Part shown: in pieces, positions 29,975-39,677 of the stretch
Layout: each line of letters opens with the position of its first letter
Numbering within the stretch: the stretch's first letter is position 1
NCBI GenBank assembly: GCA_031291325.1
Contig: JARLJG010000014.1
Location: 1 to 59,414, forward strand
Source: Burkholderiaceae bacterium
GTDB taxonomy: Bacteria > Pseudomonadota > Gammaproteobacteria > Burkholderiales > Burkholderiaceae_D
DNA: 59,414 bases
Direction: 5' to 3'
Translations under genes and position numbers: made by a program
Notes under the pieces: model-generated
The model's input: only the letters and a program-made list of their open reading frames with translations
Told to the model about the DNA's origin: nothing
The model's database searches: none

Positions 29975-30628
29975 TTACAAATGTTGTGCGTGATTTATTA
30001 CCGCTGATTGCGCCAACGCACAGTACAACGCATGCAAACGATCCACTTGCGGCTCCAGCGCCGTCGGATCGCCATCATTGACCAGCACGTCGTCGGCTGC
30101 CGCCAGGCGCACGGCGCGCGGCGCCTGGGCTGCCATGATGGCACGAATCTGCGCTTCGTCAAGCGCGCTGCGCCGCTGTACGCGTAAAATTTGCGTTTGC
30201 TCCGGGCAGTCGACCACCAACACGCGCGATACCCGTTGCTTCCAAGTCCCGGACTCGATCAACAAGGGCACCACGAACATCAGGTAATCGCCTTGCGCCT
30301 GAGCGGCGGCGGCATCGACCGCATCTCGAATCAACGGATGGACGATGCTTTCCAGCGCGATTTTCGCTTCCGGGTCGGAAAAAACCAGGTCGCGCATTTT
30401 TTTGCGATTCATGGCCCCATTTGGCAACAAGTATTCTTCGCCAAATCGCCGCTCGATTGCCGCCATCGCCGCGCCATGTTCGGACGTGACCTGGTGGGCG
30501 ACCACATCGGTATCGATCAGCGCCGCGCCGCGCGCGGCAAACATGTCCGCGACCATGCTCTTGCCCGATCCGATGCCGCCGGTTAATCCGACCGAAAACG
30601 CGGTATCGATGTGCGGATGGCGGCTCAT
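29975..30628 (-). CDS. coaE: dephospho-CoA kinase CoaE
   Basis: CoaE phosphorylates dephospho-CoA in the last step of coenzyme A synthesis. The 217-residue product has the P-loop GGIGSGKS at 17-24, [10 protein letters not shown] at the CoA-binding domain, and [17 protein letters not shown] in the lid region. I start at ATG 30628, 7 bases after the pilD stop. The frame extends 60 bases further, into pilD, with no family resemblance. Its place between pilD and zapD is standard in beta- and gammaproteobacteria. Confidence 0.94.
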   Translation of the reverse strand: MSRHPHIDTAFSVGLTGGIGSGKSMVADMFAARGAALIDTDVVAHQVTSEHGAAMAAIERRFGEEYLLPNGAMNRKKMRDLVFSDPEAKIALESIVHPLIRDAVDAAAAQAQGDYLMFVVPLLIESGTWKQRVSRVLVVDCPEQTQILRVQRRSALDEAQIRAIMAAQAPRAVRLAAADDVLVNDGDPTALEPQVDRLHALYCALAQSAVINHAQHL

Positions 30629-30635
30629 TGCTTTC

Positions 30636-31562
30636 TTAGTTGGCTGCCAGATAGGCATGCAGCAAAGATTTACCGAAAAGCAATGCAATCAAGCCGGCGC
30701 CGGCCAGATAAGGGCCGAAGGGAATCGCGTTCTTGCGATCGTGTTTTGCCAATACAATCAGCGCGATGCCGACCACCGAGCCGACCAGTGCAGACAAGAG
30801 CACGATCAAGGGCAGCATTTTCCATCCCAACCACGCACCGAGCGCCGCCAGGAGCTTGAAATCGCCATTGCCCATGCCATCGATTTTCCTGATCGCCTTG
30901 AAAACCGAATTGACCAGCCACAGCGCAAGATAGCCCGCCACTGCGCCGATTACCGCTTCCTGCAGCGGCACGATCATGCCGAACAGGTTGACCAGCAATC
31001 CGCACCACAAGAGCGGGTAGGTCAGGCTATCGGGAAGGAACTGGGTATCGGCGTCGATGAAGGTCATCGCGATCAACAGAAAGGCGAATACCAGGCTGGA
31101 CAAACCAAGCCAGCCGCTGCCGAAGTGCCAGATCAGGAAGGCCGACAATCCGCCGGTCAATAGCTCGACCATCGGATAGCGGATGGAAATCGGGTTCTTG
31201 CACTCGCTGCATTTGCCTCCAAGCACTAGATAACTGATCAGCGGAATGTTTTCCAGCGCGGTGATCCGATGCTGACAAACCGGGCAGGCGGAGCGCGGCA
31301 AAGTCAGGTTGTATTGGTCCGTGTGCGGTAGCGTAACCTCGCTTTGGTAGGTGATGGATGTAATCGGGGAGCCGAGCTTTTGCGCCTCTTCCCGATTCTG
31401 GCTGTCGAGCGCCAGGTAATCGTCGGCTTCGCGTTGCATCATGCGCGGCAATCGATGAATGACGACGTTCAAGAAACTGCCGATCAGCAATCCAAACAAA
31501 CCTGCCACCGCCGCCGGAAAATAATTTCCGGGGGCGGCGAAAAATAAGAGGTCTAACATCAT
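30636..31562 (-). CDS. pilD: type IV prepilin peptidase / N-methyltransferase PilD
   Basis: PilD cleaves prepilin leader peptides and methylates the new N-terminal phenylalanine at the inner membrane. The 308-residue protein has about eight membrane segments. The N-terminal cytoplasmic loop carries the two zinc pairs C93/C96 and C118/C121. The aspartic protease residues are visible in TFIDADTQFLPD (near D170-D172) and in GNGDFK (D234). It overlaps pilC by one base, so pilC and pilD are probably coupled. Two adjacent ATG codons are possible starts. Confidence 0.95.
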   Translation of the reverse strand: MMLDLLFFAAPGNYFPAAVAGLFGLLIGSFLNVVIHRLPRMMQREADDYLALDSQNREEAQKLGSPITSITYQSEVTLPHTDQYNLTLPRSACPVCQHRITALENIPLISYLVLGGKCSECKNPISIRYPMVELLTGGLSAFLIWHFGSGWLGLSSLVFAFLLIAMTFIDADTQFLPDSLTYPLLWCGLLVNLFGMIVPLQEAVIGAVAGYLALWLVNSVFKAIRKIDGMGNGDFKLLAALGAWLGWKMLPLIVLLSALVGSVVGIALIVLAKHDRKNAIPFGPYLAGAGLIALLFGKSLLHAYLAAN

Positions 31563-32794
31563 CAGACGACCGAACCCAGTTTAAAGATCGGCAAATACAT
31601 GGCAACGACCAGACCGCCGATCAATACGCCGAGAATGACCATGATCATCGGTTCCATCAGGCTGGACAAGGATTCCACCGCCTCATCGACTTCTTCTTCG
31701 TAAAAATCGGCGACCTTGCCTAGCATATGGTCAAGCGCGCCCGATTCTTCGCCGATGGCGACCATTTGCGTGACCATGCTGGGGAAGACATTGGCATTTT
31801 GCATGGCAGCGGTCAAACTGGTTCCGGTGCTGACTTCGGTCTGAATCTTTCTCGTGGCATCTTGATACACAAAGTTGCCCGACGCGCCGCCGACGGAATC
31901 CAGCGATTCGACCAGCGGCACACCGGCGGCAAACATGGTAGCGAGCGTGCGCGTCCAACGGGCGATGGTGGCTTTCCGAATGACGGCGCCGAAAATAGGC
32001 GCTTTAAGAAGAAGCGTATCCATCGTGCGCTGCATTTTTTCCGAACGCTTCCAAGCCTGGAAGAAAAAATAGAAAAACGCGAATATTCCGCCGAATATCA
32101 GATACCACCATTTTACGACGAAGTCGGAAATGGCCATCACGATCAGCGTCGGCGCCGGCAGATCCGCCCCGAAACTGGAAAACACTTGTTTGAATGCCGG
32201 CACCACAAAAATCATGATGACCGCCGTGACGACGAATGCCACCACCAGGATCGATATCGGGTAAAACAACGCGGATTTGATCTTTCCCTTGATCGCGATG
32301 GTTTTTTCCTTGTAGATCGCAAGCCGCGTCAACAAGTCTTCCAAAATGCCGGCTTGCTCGCCGGCACCGACCAGATTGCAAAACAACGCATCGAAATACA
32401 GCGGAAATTTGCGAAAGGCTTGATTCAAGCTGGTGCCGGTTTCGACATCCGAGCGCAGATCTTGAATCAGCTTGGATACCGATGGGTTGGCGTGCCCTTT
32501 GGCGACGATTTCAAACGACTGCAACAACGGCACACCGGCTTTCATCATGGTTGCCAGTTGGCGCGTGAACAAGGTGATGTCCTTGTCCGTAATTTTCTTG
32601 CCGCTGGAAAACGTCTTCTTCTTAACCTTGGATACCAAGATGCCCTGGCGGCGCAAAGTCGCGCTAACCAATGCCTCGCCACCGGCACGCATCTCGCCTT
32701 TGATGGTTTTGCCGGACTTATCCTTACCCTCCCAGGCAAAAATGGTCTCTTTCGCCTGCTTTGCATTGGTGACCTTACGTGCTGCCGTTACCAT
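31562..32794 (-). CDS. pilC: type IV pilus inner-membrane platform protein PilC
   Basis: PilC is the inner-membrane platform on which the PilB motor acts. The 410-residue product has two GspF domains, each with the LATMMKAGVPLLQSFE / LATMFAAGVPLVESLD pattern (near residues 80 and 285), and about three membrane segments, including FVVTAVIMIFVVPAF and LGVLIGGLVVAMYLPIF. ATG 32794 is preferred because AAGGGG lies about 9 bases upstream; a GTG six bases earlier is possible. It follows pilB by 14 bases. Confidence 0.94.
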   Translation of the reverse strand: MVTAARKVTNAKQAKETIFAWEGKDKSGKTIKGEMRAGGEALVSATLRRQGILVSKVKKKTFSSGKKITDKDITLFTRQLATMMKAGVPLLQSFEIVAKGHANPSVSKLIQDLRSDVETGTSLNQAFRKFPLYFDALFCNLVGAGEQAGILEDLLTRLAIYKEKTIAIKGKIKSALFYPISILVVAFVVTAVIMIFVVPAFKQVFSSFGADLPAPTLIVMAISDFVVKWWYLIFGGIFAFFYFFFQAWKRSEKMQRTMDTLLLKAPIFGAVIRKATIARWTRTLATMFAAGVPLVESLDSVGGASGNFVYQDATRKIQTEVSTGTSLTAAMQNANVFPSMVTQMVAIGEESGALDHMLGKVADFYEEEVDEAVESLSSLMEPMIMVILGVLIGGLVVAMYLPIFKLGSVV

Positions 32795-32808
32795 ACTCAC
32801 ACCCCTTG

Positions 32809-34545
32809 TTATTCATTGGTGCAGCCAAGTACTTCTTCCAAACTGGTCAATCCCAGCCTTACTTTCACCAGACCGGACTGGCGCAATGTCCTGACACCGT
32901 CGAGGCTGGCTTGCGCCTCGATTTCCAGAGCCGTGCCATGGGCCAGGATGATGCGTTCGATATTTTCGGTAATCGGCATGATCTGATAAATCCCGACCCG
33001 CCCCTTATAGCCGCTGCCATTGCACCGTTCGCATCCGACTGCCTTGTACGGCAGCCAACTGCCATCCAACTCTTCTTCCCTGAACCCCGCTTCGATCAGG
33101 GCTTCGTCCGGGATCACGGTGGTCTGCTTGCAGGTGCAAAGGCGCCGTGCCAATCGTTGTGCGGTGATCAGGATCACGGCCGAGGCGATATTGAATGGCG
33201 CCACGCCCATGTTCATCAAACGCGTCAGCGTCGCCGGCGCATCGTTGGTATGCAGGGTGGAGAACACCATATGCCCGGTTTGCGCGGCCTTGATGGCGAT
33301 GTCGGCCGTCTCGAGATCGCGAATTTCACCGACCATGATGATATCTGGATCTTGCCGCAAGAATGCCTTCAACGCGACCGGGAAAGTCAATCCGGCGCGG
33401 TCGTTGATGTTGACCTGGTTGACGCCGGGCAAATTGATTTCAGCCGGATCTTCAGCAGTCGAAATGTTGATGCCAGGCTGATTCAGGATATTCAAACAGG
33501 TGTACAGGGATACCGTTTTTCCCGAGCCGGTTGGCCCCGTCACGAGCACCATCCCGTACGGCCGCTGGATCGCGGCCATCAAGGTTTCCTTTTGATCGGG
33601 ATCGTAGCCGAGCGCTTCGATTCCCATCTGGGCCTGGGTCGCATCCAGAATACGCATGACGATTTTTTCGCCGAACAGCGTGGGCAGCGTGCTGACGCGA
33701 AAATCGATCGACTTCGTCTTCGACACCACCAATTTCATGCGGCCGTCTTGCGGCACGCGCTTTTCGGAGATATCGAGTTTGGAGATCACCTTGATGCGCG
33801 ACGCCAGCTTTTCCTTGATTGCCAGCGGCGGCTGCGCCACTTCGCGCAAGACGCCATCGACCCGGAAACGGATCCGGTAATATTTTTCAAACGGTTCGAA
33901 ATGCAAGTCCGAGGCGCCTGCGTTGATGGCGTCGGTCAATATCTTTTGCAGAAATTTGACGACTGGCGCATCGTCGATGTCGGCTGCGACCGCCGCCGCC
34001 GCTGCGTCGTTGGCGCCGGACAAGTCGGTGTCGGCAAAATCGATATCCAGATCGTCGCCGATCATTTCGGTCAAGTTTTGCTCGGCCGATTGACCCAGTT
34101 TCTCGATCATTTTCAGCAGAGCTGTATGCTCGACGATGATCGGCTCGACCATTAGTTCGGTCTGGAATTTTATCTGATCGAGCGCCTGGGTATTGGTCGG
34201 GTCGGAAATCGCCACCGAAACCTTGTTGCCGCGCTTGGCCAGCGCCAATACCCGCTGGCTTTGCATCAGCTTGGGGTCGATTACCTTGTCGGGCGAGAAG
34301 CTGAGGTTAAACGAAGAAAAATCGAGGATCGGGTAGCCAAATGCTTCCGAGCAGAACGTCGCGAGCGCACGCGCATCTATTTCCCCACTTTGCAACAAGA
34401 CGTCGATAAATAGTGCTTTTTCGACGGCAGCCTTTTTTGTCAGCGTCTCGACTTGCTGGGTCGAAATACGCCCGGCTTGCAGCAAAGCACGGGCAAGCCC
34501 GGACATCGCAGCATTGGAGGGGGGGTTAGGGAGCACTGCAGCCAT
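32809..34545 (-). CDS. pilB: type IV pilus assembly ATPase PilB
   Basis: PilB is the hexameric motor that drives pilus extension. The 578-residue protein has an N-terminal MshEN/T2SSE-N domain (about 15-150), then the secretion ATPase core with Walker A GPTGSGKT at 337-344, the Asp box around STAEDPAEI, Walker B DPDIIMVGEIRD and the His box HMVFSTLHTNDAP. The zinc site CTCK and CERCNGSG is present. All catalytic motifs are intact. The matching retraction ATPase PilT and pilin PilA are not in the window. A 213-bp gap separates it from the upstream membrane protein gene. Confidence 0.95.
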   Translation of the reverse strand: MAAVLPNPPSNAAMSGLARALLQAGRISTQQVETLTKKAAVEKALFIDVLLQSGEIDARALATFCSEAFGYPILDFSSFNLSFSPDKVIDPKLMQSQRVLALAKRGNKVSVAISDPTNTQALDQIKFQTELMVEPIIVEHTALLKMIEKLGQSAEQNLTEMIGDDLDIDFADTDLSGANDAAAAAVAADIDDAPVVKFLQKILTDAINAGASDLHFEPFEKYYRIRFRVDGVLREVAQPPLAIKEKLASRIKVISKLDISEKRVPQDGRMKLVVSKTKSIDFRVSTLPTLFGEKIVMRILDATQAQMGIEALGYDPDQKETLMAAIQRPYGMVLVTGPTGSGKTVSLYTCLNILNQPGINISTAEDPAEINLPGVNQVNINDRAGLTFPVALKAFLRQDPDIIMVGEIRDLETADIAIKAAQTGHMVFSTLHTNDAPATLTRLMNMGVAPFNIASAVILITAQRLARRLCTCKQTTVIPDEALIEAGFREEELDGSWLPYKAVGCERCNGSGYKGRVGIYQIMPITENIERIILAHGTALEIEAQASLDGVRTLRQSGLVKVRLGLTSLEEVLGCTNE

Positions 34546-34758
34546 GATTTCACGTTGGTAATTGTGCCGAATACATCAAAATAGCATTAAATAATGCCTC
34601 TAGGCACCTGATTTGTAAAGATATTGCATCCAAGCGCGGCTAAAAGTCTACAGCATGTTCCAGGTTTTGGGCAGCCGTGCCGCGATTCGACCGTCTGTCC
34701 ACGCTTTTGGCGCGGCATCGAGGTCGGGCCGTCGCTTGTCGAGGCGACCGGCGGATCG

Positions 34759-36075
34759 CTATTTCCGCAGCGCCGCCTTGACGCGAGATCCGCGCGCGTT
34801 CGGCTTCATGTTGATTAGTTTAACGACTTTGATTGCCTGATGCTGGACTTGAATGATTTCAATGACGCAATCGGCAATTTTGACGCTGACGTTGGCCTCG
34901 GGAATATCTTGCAGCAACTCGAGCAACAGGCCGTTGAGCGTCTTGGGCCCGTCGAGCGGGAAATTCAATCCCAATCGTTTGTTGATATCGCGCAGCGCGG
35001 CGGTTCCTTCCAACAGGCATTCGCCATGACTGTCCCAGCTGAAGGTGTCGGCGCGCGCCGCGCCGGGAACCGAGGTGGTGAATTCGCCGATCATTTCTTC
35101 GATGATATCGTCCAATGTCACCAAGCCTTGCACCTCGCCATACTCGTCGACGATGATGGCAAGCTGGACATGGTTTTCCTGGAAATTTTGCAATTGCGTG
35201 AAAACGTCGGTGTCTTCGGGAACAAAGTAAGGCGGGGTCAGCAATTCCTTGAAATGTTCCAGCGTCAGGTCTTCTTGCTGGTTTAGCAGTGCAATTGCCT
35301 TGCGGACATGCAAAATACCGACGATATGATTGATTTCGCCTTCATACACTGGCAATTTGTTGTGATAACAGGTGGTGAGTTGGTGCTTGATCTCGTCGAC
35401 CGGAACCGAAAGGTTAAGCGCCTCGATGTGGCCGCGCGGAACCATGACATCTTCAACCGAGATTTTTTCCAGATCGAATAGGTTAAGCAAAATGCTTTTA
35501 TGCTTTTTCTGCACGAAATTGCCGCCTTCCAAGACCATGGAGCGCAGTTCTTCCGGCGACAGGCGGTGATCGCGCGCTGAGTCGCCGGTTTTGATATGCA
35601 GAACAGCCAAAAGACCGGAAACCAGCAAGTTCACGACCCATATGATGGGCTTGGCGATGGTCATCAGAGGGCGCAGAACCATGCTGGCAACAAGCGCGAT
35701 GCGTTCGGGATAGGTCGCGCCGATGATTTTCGGCCCGATTTCGGCAAAAACGATCAACGCAAAAGCAACCGCCGCAGTGGCGATCGTAATTACGCGTTCA
35801 TTATTGCCGAAGGTCCAGATAGCAATTGCAGTAACCAGCGCGGTTGCCAGCGCGTTGATGAGGGTGTTGGCAATCAACACCAGGGATAGCAGTTTGTCGG
35901 TGCGATCAAGCAGCCATAGGGTGGTGGTTGCCCGTTTGCTGCCGCGCTTGGACAAGTGACGCAGCCGGTGCCGGTTGGCGGCCATCAAGGCCGTTTCGGA
36001 CATCGCGAAAAAAGCAGACAGCAAGATCAGAATTCCGAGCGCGAGCAGTTGCACCCATAAAGGAATGGCATCCAC
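34759..36075 (-). CDS. CNNM/HlyC/CorC-family membrane protein with CBS domains
   Basis: A predicted inner-membrane protein of the hemolysin C/CorC (UPF0053) family, linked in relatives to divalent cation homeostasis; the substrate is not known here. The 438-residue form has a DUF21 membrane domain (about 1-175) starting LWVQLLALGILILLSAFFAM, a CBS pair (VMVPRGHIEALNL and HVQLAIIVDEYGEVQG), and a C-terminal CorC/HlyC domain. I favour GTG at 36075, with GGTGA just upstream, because homologues have few residues before the first membrane segment. An in-frame ATG at 36153, 10 bases after tRNA-Pro, would add 26 residues. Confidence 0.85.
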   Translation of the reverse strand: MDAIPLWVQLLALGILILLSAFFAMSETALMAANRHRLRHLSKRGSKRATTTLWLLDRTDKLLSLVLIANTLINALATALVTAIAIWTFGNNERVITIATAAVAFALIVFAEIGPKIIGATYPERIALVASMVLRPLMTIAKPIIWVVNLLVSGLLAVLHIKTGDSARDHRLSPEELRSMVLEGGNFVQKKHKSILLNLFDLEKISVEDVMVPRGHIEALNLSVPVDEIKHQLTTCYHNKLPVYEGEINHIVGILHVRKAIALLNQQEDLTLEHFKELLTPPYFVPEDTDVFTQLQNFQENHVQLAIIVDEYGEVQGLVTLDDIIEEMIGEFTTSVPGAARADTFSWDSHGECLLEGTAALRDINKRLGLNFPLDGPKTLNGLLLELLQDIPEANVSVKIADCVIEIIQVQHQAIKVVKLINMKPNARGSRVKAALRK

Positions 36076-36162
36076 GGCGTCACCGTAAGGAAGTTTGCAT
36101 AGAACCCGGTCTGAAAAGACAAGTGGACGGATCACTTGCCCTCTGTTGGACATCGTGAAACC

Positions 36163-36239
36163 TGGTCGGGGTGAGAGGATTCGAACCTCCGGCCTCTACG
36201 TCCCGAACGTAGCGCTCTACCAGGCTAAGCTACACCCCG
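36163..36239 (-). tRNA. tRNA-Pro (anticodon CGG)
   Basis: The minus strand reads a full 77-nt cloverleaf. The acceptor stem is CGGGGTG paired with CACCCCG. The anticodon stem CTACG/CGTAG encloses the loop TTCGGGA with anticodon CGG, which reads the proline codon CCG. The TTCGAAT T-loop is present, and CCA is encoded at 36165-36163. Its 3' end is 10 bases from an ATG of the downstream membrane protein frame. Upstream on the minus strand, TTGTCT and TAATTG with 18-bp spacing could be its promoter. Confidence 0.96.
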
Positions 36240-36294
36240 ATTGTACAGAATGTTTACCGCATCAATTATCCGCACCACCCCATCATAGACAAAC

Positions 36295-37305
36295 TTAGTG
36301 GTTGCGGTCTACTGCGAAAGTCGATAATTTTAGCAAAGATTCTTTGAATTGGCTATCCTTGAGCACGGCGATGGCGTTGCTGGCCCGCTGCGCGGCCAAT
36401 TCCGCTTGCCGTTTCGTGTAATCGAGCGCGCCGCATTCGGTGATCGCTTTCAGGATATCGTTGAAATGCGTCTCGTCGCCGTTTTCGATGCAGGTGCGCA
36501 CCAGTTGCCTTTGTTGTTCGCTTCCATTGCGCATCAGATAGATCAGCGGCAGCGTCGGTTTGCCTTCGCGCAAGTCGTCGCCGACATTCTTGCCGATGTC
36601 TGCCGCCACGCCCGAATAATCCAATACATCGTCCACCAATTGGAAGGCGGTGCCGAGCGAGCGACCGTATTCGGCGCAGGCGGCGACATGGTCGTCGGGC
36701 GCTTCGCCGATCAAGGCGCCAAGCTCGGAAGCGGCCTCGAACAGCTTGGCGGTTTTGGAGCGGATCACTTGCAGATAGCGTTCTTCGGTAACGTCGGGAT
36801 CGTGCATGTTGAGCAATTGCAACACTTCGCCTTCGGCGATCACATTGGTGGCATCGGCCAGAATCTCCATCACGCGCATATCGCCGACCGACACCATCAT
36901 CTGGAAGGCGCGCGAGTAGACGAAGTCGCCAACCAGCACCGAGGCCGCATTGCCGAATAATGCGTTGGCGGTCTGCCGCCCGCGCCGCAACGACGATTCG
37001 TCGACGACATCGTCGTGCAACAACGTCGCGGTGTGAATGAATTCGACCACCGCCGCCAGCAGGTGATGATGCGTGCCGCGATAGCCGCAGGCATTCGCAG
37101 TCAGCAGGACCAACACCGGGCGGATGCGCTTGCCGCCGGCGCTGATGATGTATTCCGCGATTTGGTTGACCAGCGGGACCTCGGAGTGCAACTCCCTGCG
37201 GATCACCGTGTTGACCGCATCCATATCCCCGGCGATTGATTGGAGAATGGCATTTTGTGATTGGTTGGCAGCAAAAGACAAGATATTACCTGCAAGTATC
37301 GTCAA
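36295..37305 (-). CDS. ispB: octaprenyl diphosphate synthase IspB
   Basis: A trans-isoprenyl diphosphate synthase that makes the polyprenyl side chain of ubiquinone. The 336-residue product has GGKRIRPVLVLL, the first aspartate-rich motif LLHDDVVDE (D98, D99, D102), LVGDFVYSRAF, and the second motif DDVLD (D224, D225, D228). I take TTG 37305 as the start because the next ATG (residue 28) would remove residues conserved in relatives; the TTG at residue 9 is an alternative. It is divergent from rplU, as in E. coli. The chain length is inferred from the family and not visible in sequence. Confidence 0.92.
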   Translation of the reverse strand: MTILAGNILSFAANQSQNAILQSIAGDMDAVNTVIRRELHSEVPLVNQIAEYIISAGGKRIRPVLVLLTANACGYRGTHHHLLAAVVEFIHTATLLHDDVVDESSLRRGRQTANALFGNAASVLVGDFVYSRAFQMMVSVGDMRVMEILADATNVIAEGEVLQLLNMHDPDVTEERYLQVIRSKTAKLFEAASELGALIGEAPDDHVAACAEYGRSLGTAFQLVDDVLDYSGVAADIGKNVGDDLREGKPTLPLIYLMRNGSEQQRQLVRTCIENGDETHFNDILKAITECGALDYTKRQAELAAQRASNAIAVLKDSQFKESLLKLSTFAVDRNH

Positions 37306-37483
37306 TGGCGGGGATTATACGATGACATGTCGCTCTTGCAGAGCATGCCTTGCAATTTGAATGCGCGGCTTATCGGAAATAGGCATGAAAAAGGCGTGAA
37401 AATGCCGGGAAATAGTGTCAATAAGATATTTTTTCGTACCAAAGGCTGAAAATGCCACGTTCGATCGCGCATGTCAATACCTT

Positions 37484-37512
37484 TTGACGGAAGCGCTAAG
37501 TCCATGTATAAT
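37484..37512 (+). promoter_or_regulatory. sigma-70 promoter of rplU-rpmA
   Basis: TTGACG at 37484-37489, a 17-bp spacer and a perfect TATAAT at 37507-37512 make the best promoter in the window. Transcription would start near 37519, giving a leader of about 70 nt before rplU. Confidence 0.85.
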
Positions 37513-37529
37513 TTGCGGTTCTTCAGATT

Positions 37530-37551
37530 CTTTCCGTGCTTTTGCGGAAAG
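37530..37551 (+). promoter_or_regulatory. leader hairpin before rplU
   Basis: CTTTCCG at 37530-37536 pairs with CGGAAAG at 37545-37551 over an 8-base loop, inside the expected rplU leader and 40 bases before the ATG. No T-tract follows, so it is not a terminator. Ribosomal protein leaders often bind their own product, but I can only show the hairpin. Confidence 0.4.
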
Positions 37552-37590
37552 GTCGAATAAAGTCCCTTAATTAATTTGATGAGGTTTCAC

Positions 37591-37902
37591 ATGTACGCGG
37601 TCATAAAAACCGGTGGCAAGCAATACAAAGTTGTCGCTGGCGAAAAATTCAAAGTAGAACAGATACCGGCAGACATTGGTTCCGAAATCACCTTAGATCA
37701 AGTGCTCGCAGTGGGCGCTGGTGACACCATTAAATTTGGTGCGCCCTTGGTCGAAGGTGCGACGGTACTGGCTACGGTTTTGGCGCACGGTCGCCACGAT
37801 AAGGTAAAGATTTTCAAGATGCGTCGTCGTAAGCATTACCAGAAACACCAAGGCCATCGCCAAAATTATACCGAATTGCAAATCGTATCGATCAACGGCT
37901 AA
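37591..37902 (+). CDS. rplU: 50S ribosomal protein bL21
   Basis: bL21 is a 50S subunit protein that contacts 23S rRNA. The 103-residue product starts [20 protein letters not shown] and ends with the basic [19 protein letters not shown] segment, both highly conserved. I choose ATG 37591 over one five codons upstream because GATGAGG (37579-37585) is well placed and the conserved start is MYAV. Followed by rpmA after 48 bases. Confidence 0.97.
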   Translation: MYAVIKTGGKQYKVVAGEKFKVEQIPADIGSEITLDQVLAVGAGDTIKFGAPLVEGATVLATVLAHGRHDKVKIFKMRRRKHYQKHQGHRQNYTELQIVSING

Positions 37903-37950
37903 GCCAAGCGCTGGCATCGATCGATCTAACCAGATACCAAGGAGTCTGAA

Positions 37951-38208
37951 ATGGCACATAAAAAAGGCGGCGGCACTACGCGCAACGGTCGTGATTCGGA
38001 ATCGAAACGACTGGGAGTAAAAGTATACGGCGGCCAGGCAATCAACGCCGGCGGCATCATCATTCGTCAACGCGGCACCAAGGTGCATCCTGGCGAAAAC
38101 GTCGGCATGGGCAAGGATCACACCTTGTTTGCGCTGATCGATGGCAAGGTGAAGTTCACCATCAAGGGTGCTGCGCAACATCAATTTGCTGTTGTCGTAC
38201 CCGCTTAA
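37951..38208 (+). CDS. rpmA: 50S ribosomal protein bL27
   Basis: bL27 reaches toward the peptidyl transferase centre with its N-terminus. The 85-residue product starts [20 protein letters not shown], the form made directly without the N-terminal cleavage signal seen in Firmicutes. [18 protein letters not shown] and [16 protein letters not shown] are standard. AAGGAG at 37939-37944 is the ribosome binding site. Same transcript as rplU; a terminator lies 54 bases after the stop. Confidence 0.97.
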   Translation: MAHKKGGGTTRNGRDSESKRLGVKVYGGQAINAGGIIIRQRGTKVHPGENVGMGKDHTLFALIDGKVKFTIKGAAQHQFAVVVPA

Positions 38209-38261
38209 TTCGGCGACTACGCCGCACTGAAGCATGCAGGATAAGGCGCAAGCCTTCAATC

Positions 38262-38292
38262 AAAAGGCTCTGCCAATGGTAGGGCCTTTTTA
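38262..38292 (+). terminator. terminator after rpmA
   Basis: AAAAGGCTCTGCC at 38262-38274 pairs with GGTAGGGCCTTTT at 38278-38290 over a 3-base loop, with two wobble pairs, and ends in a T-run. The A-tract upstream would let it work on the other strand too. Confidence 0.8.
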
Positions 38293-38298
38293 GTTTCC

Positions 38299-38490
38299 GA
38301 TGTTACGCACTGACGTTGAAAATTGCCCCATACGAGTTCCCTCCTCCTTGCAGGGGGAGGGTTAAGGAGGGGGTAGGGCGGTCGAGATATGTGATACCGT
38401 AATTTCGGCGCACTACCCCCATCCTAACCTTCCCCCTGCAAAGGGGAAGGGACTTGTTCGTGACAGATTCCAGCATTAGTGCGTAACATC
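38299..38490. repeat. palindromic intergenic repeat, copy A
   Basis: A 192-bp element bounded by perfect 13-bp inverted repeats, GATGTTACGCACT at 38299-38311 and its complement at 38478-38490. The core holds two GC-rich hairpins, CCTTGCAGGGGGAGGG around 38347-38362 and CCTTCCCCCTGCAAAGGG around 38429-38446, which can also pair with each other. GGAGGGGGTAG and CTACCCCCATCC between them form a further stem. The core recurs in copy B (47271-47490); the outer arms do not. It fills most of the 306-bp gap between rpmA and obg. No clear target duplication flanks it; TAGTTT occurs near both ends but not at matching distances. Confidence 0.75.
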
Positions 38491-38511
38491 ATCTAGTTTT
38501 TTTGGCGGTAA

Positions 38512-39621
<1,110 letters not shown>

Positions 39622-39677
39622 GGCCATCGAACAATAACCTGAACGCCATCGAGGGGCGTGCCGCCCCGGAAAATCCC

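Noticed and set aside
38291-38499. TAGTTT near both ends of repeat A as a target duplication
   Set aside because: The copies lie 2 and 3 bases outside the inverted ends, so they do not abut at equal distance, and the motif is short and within AT-rich sequence.
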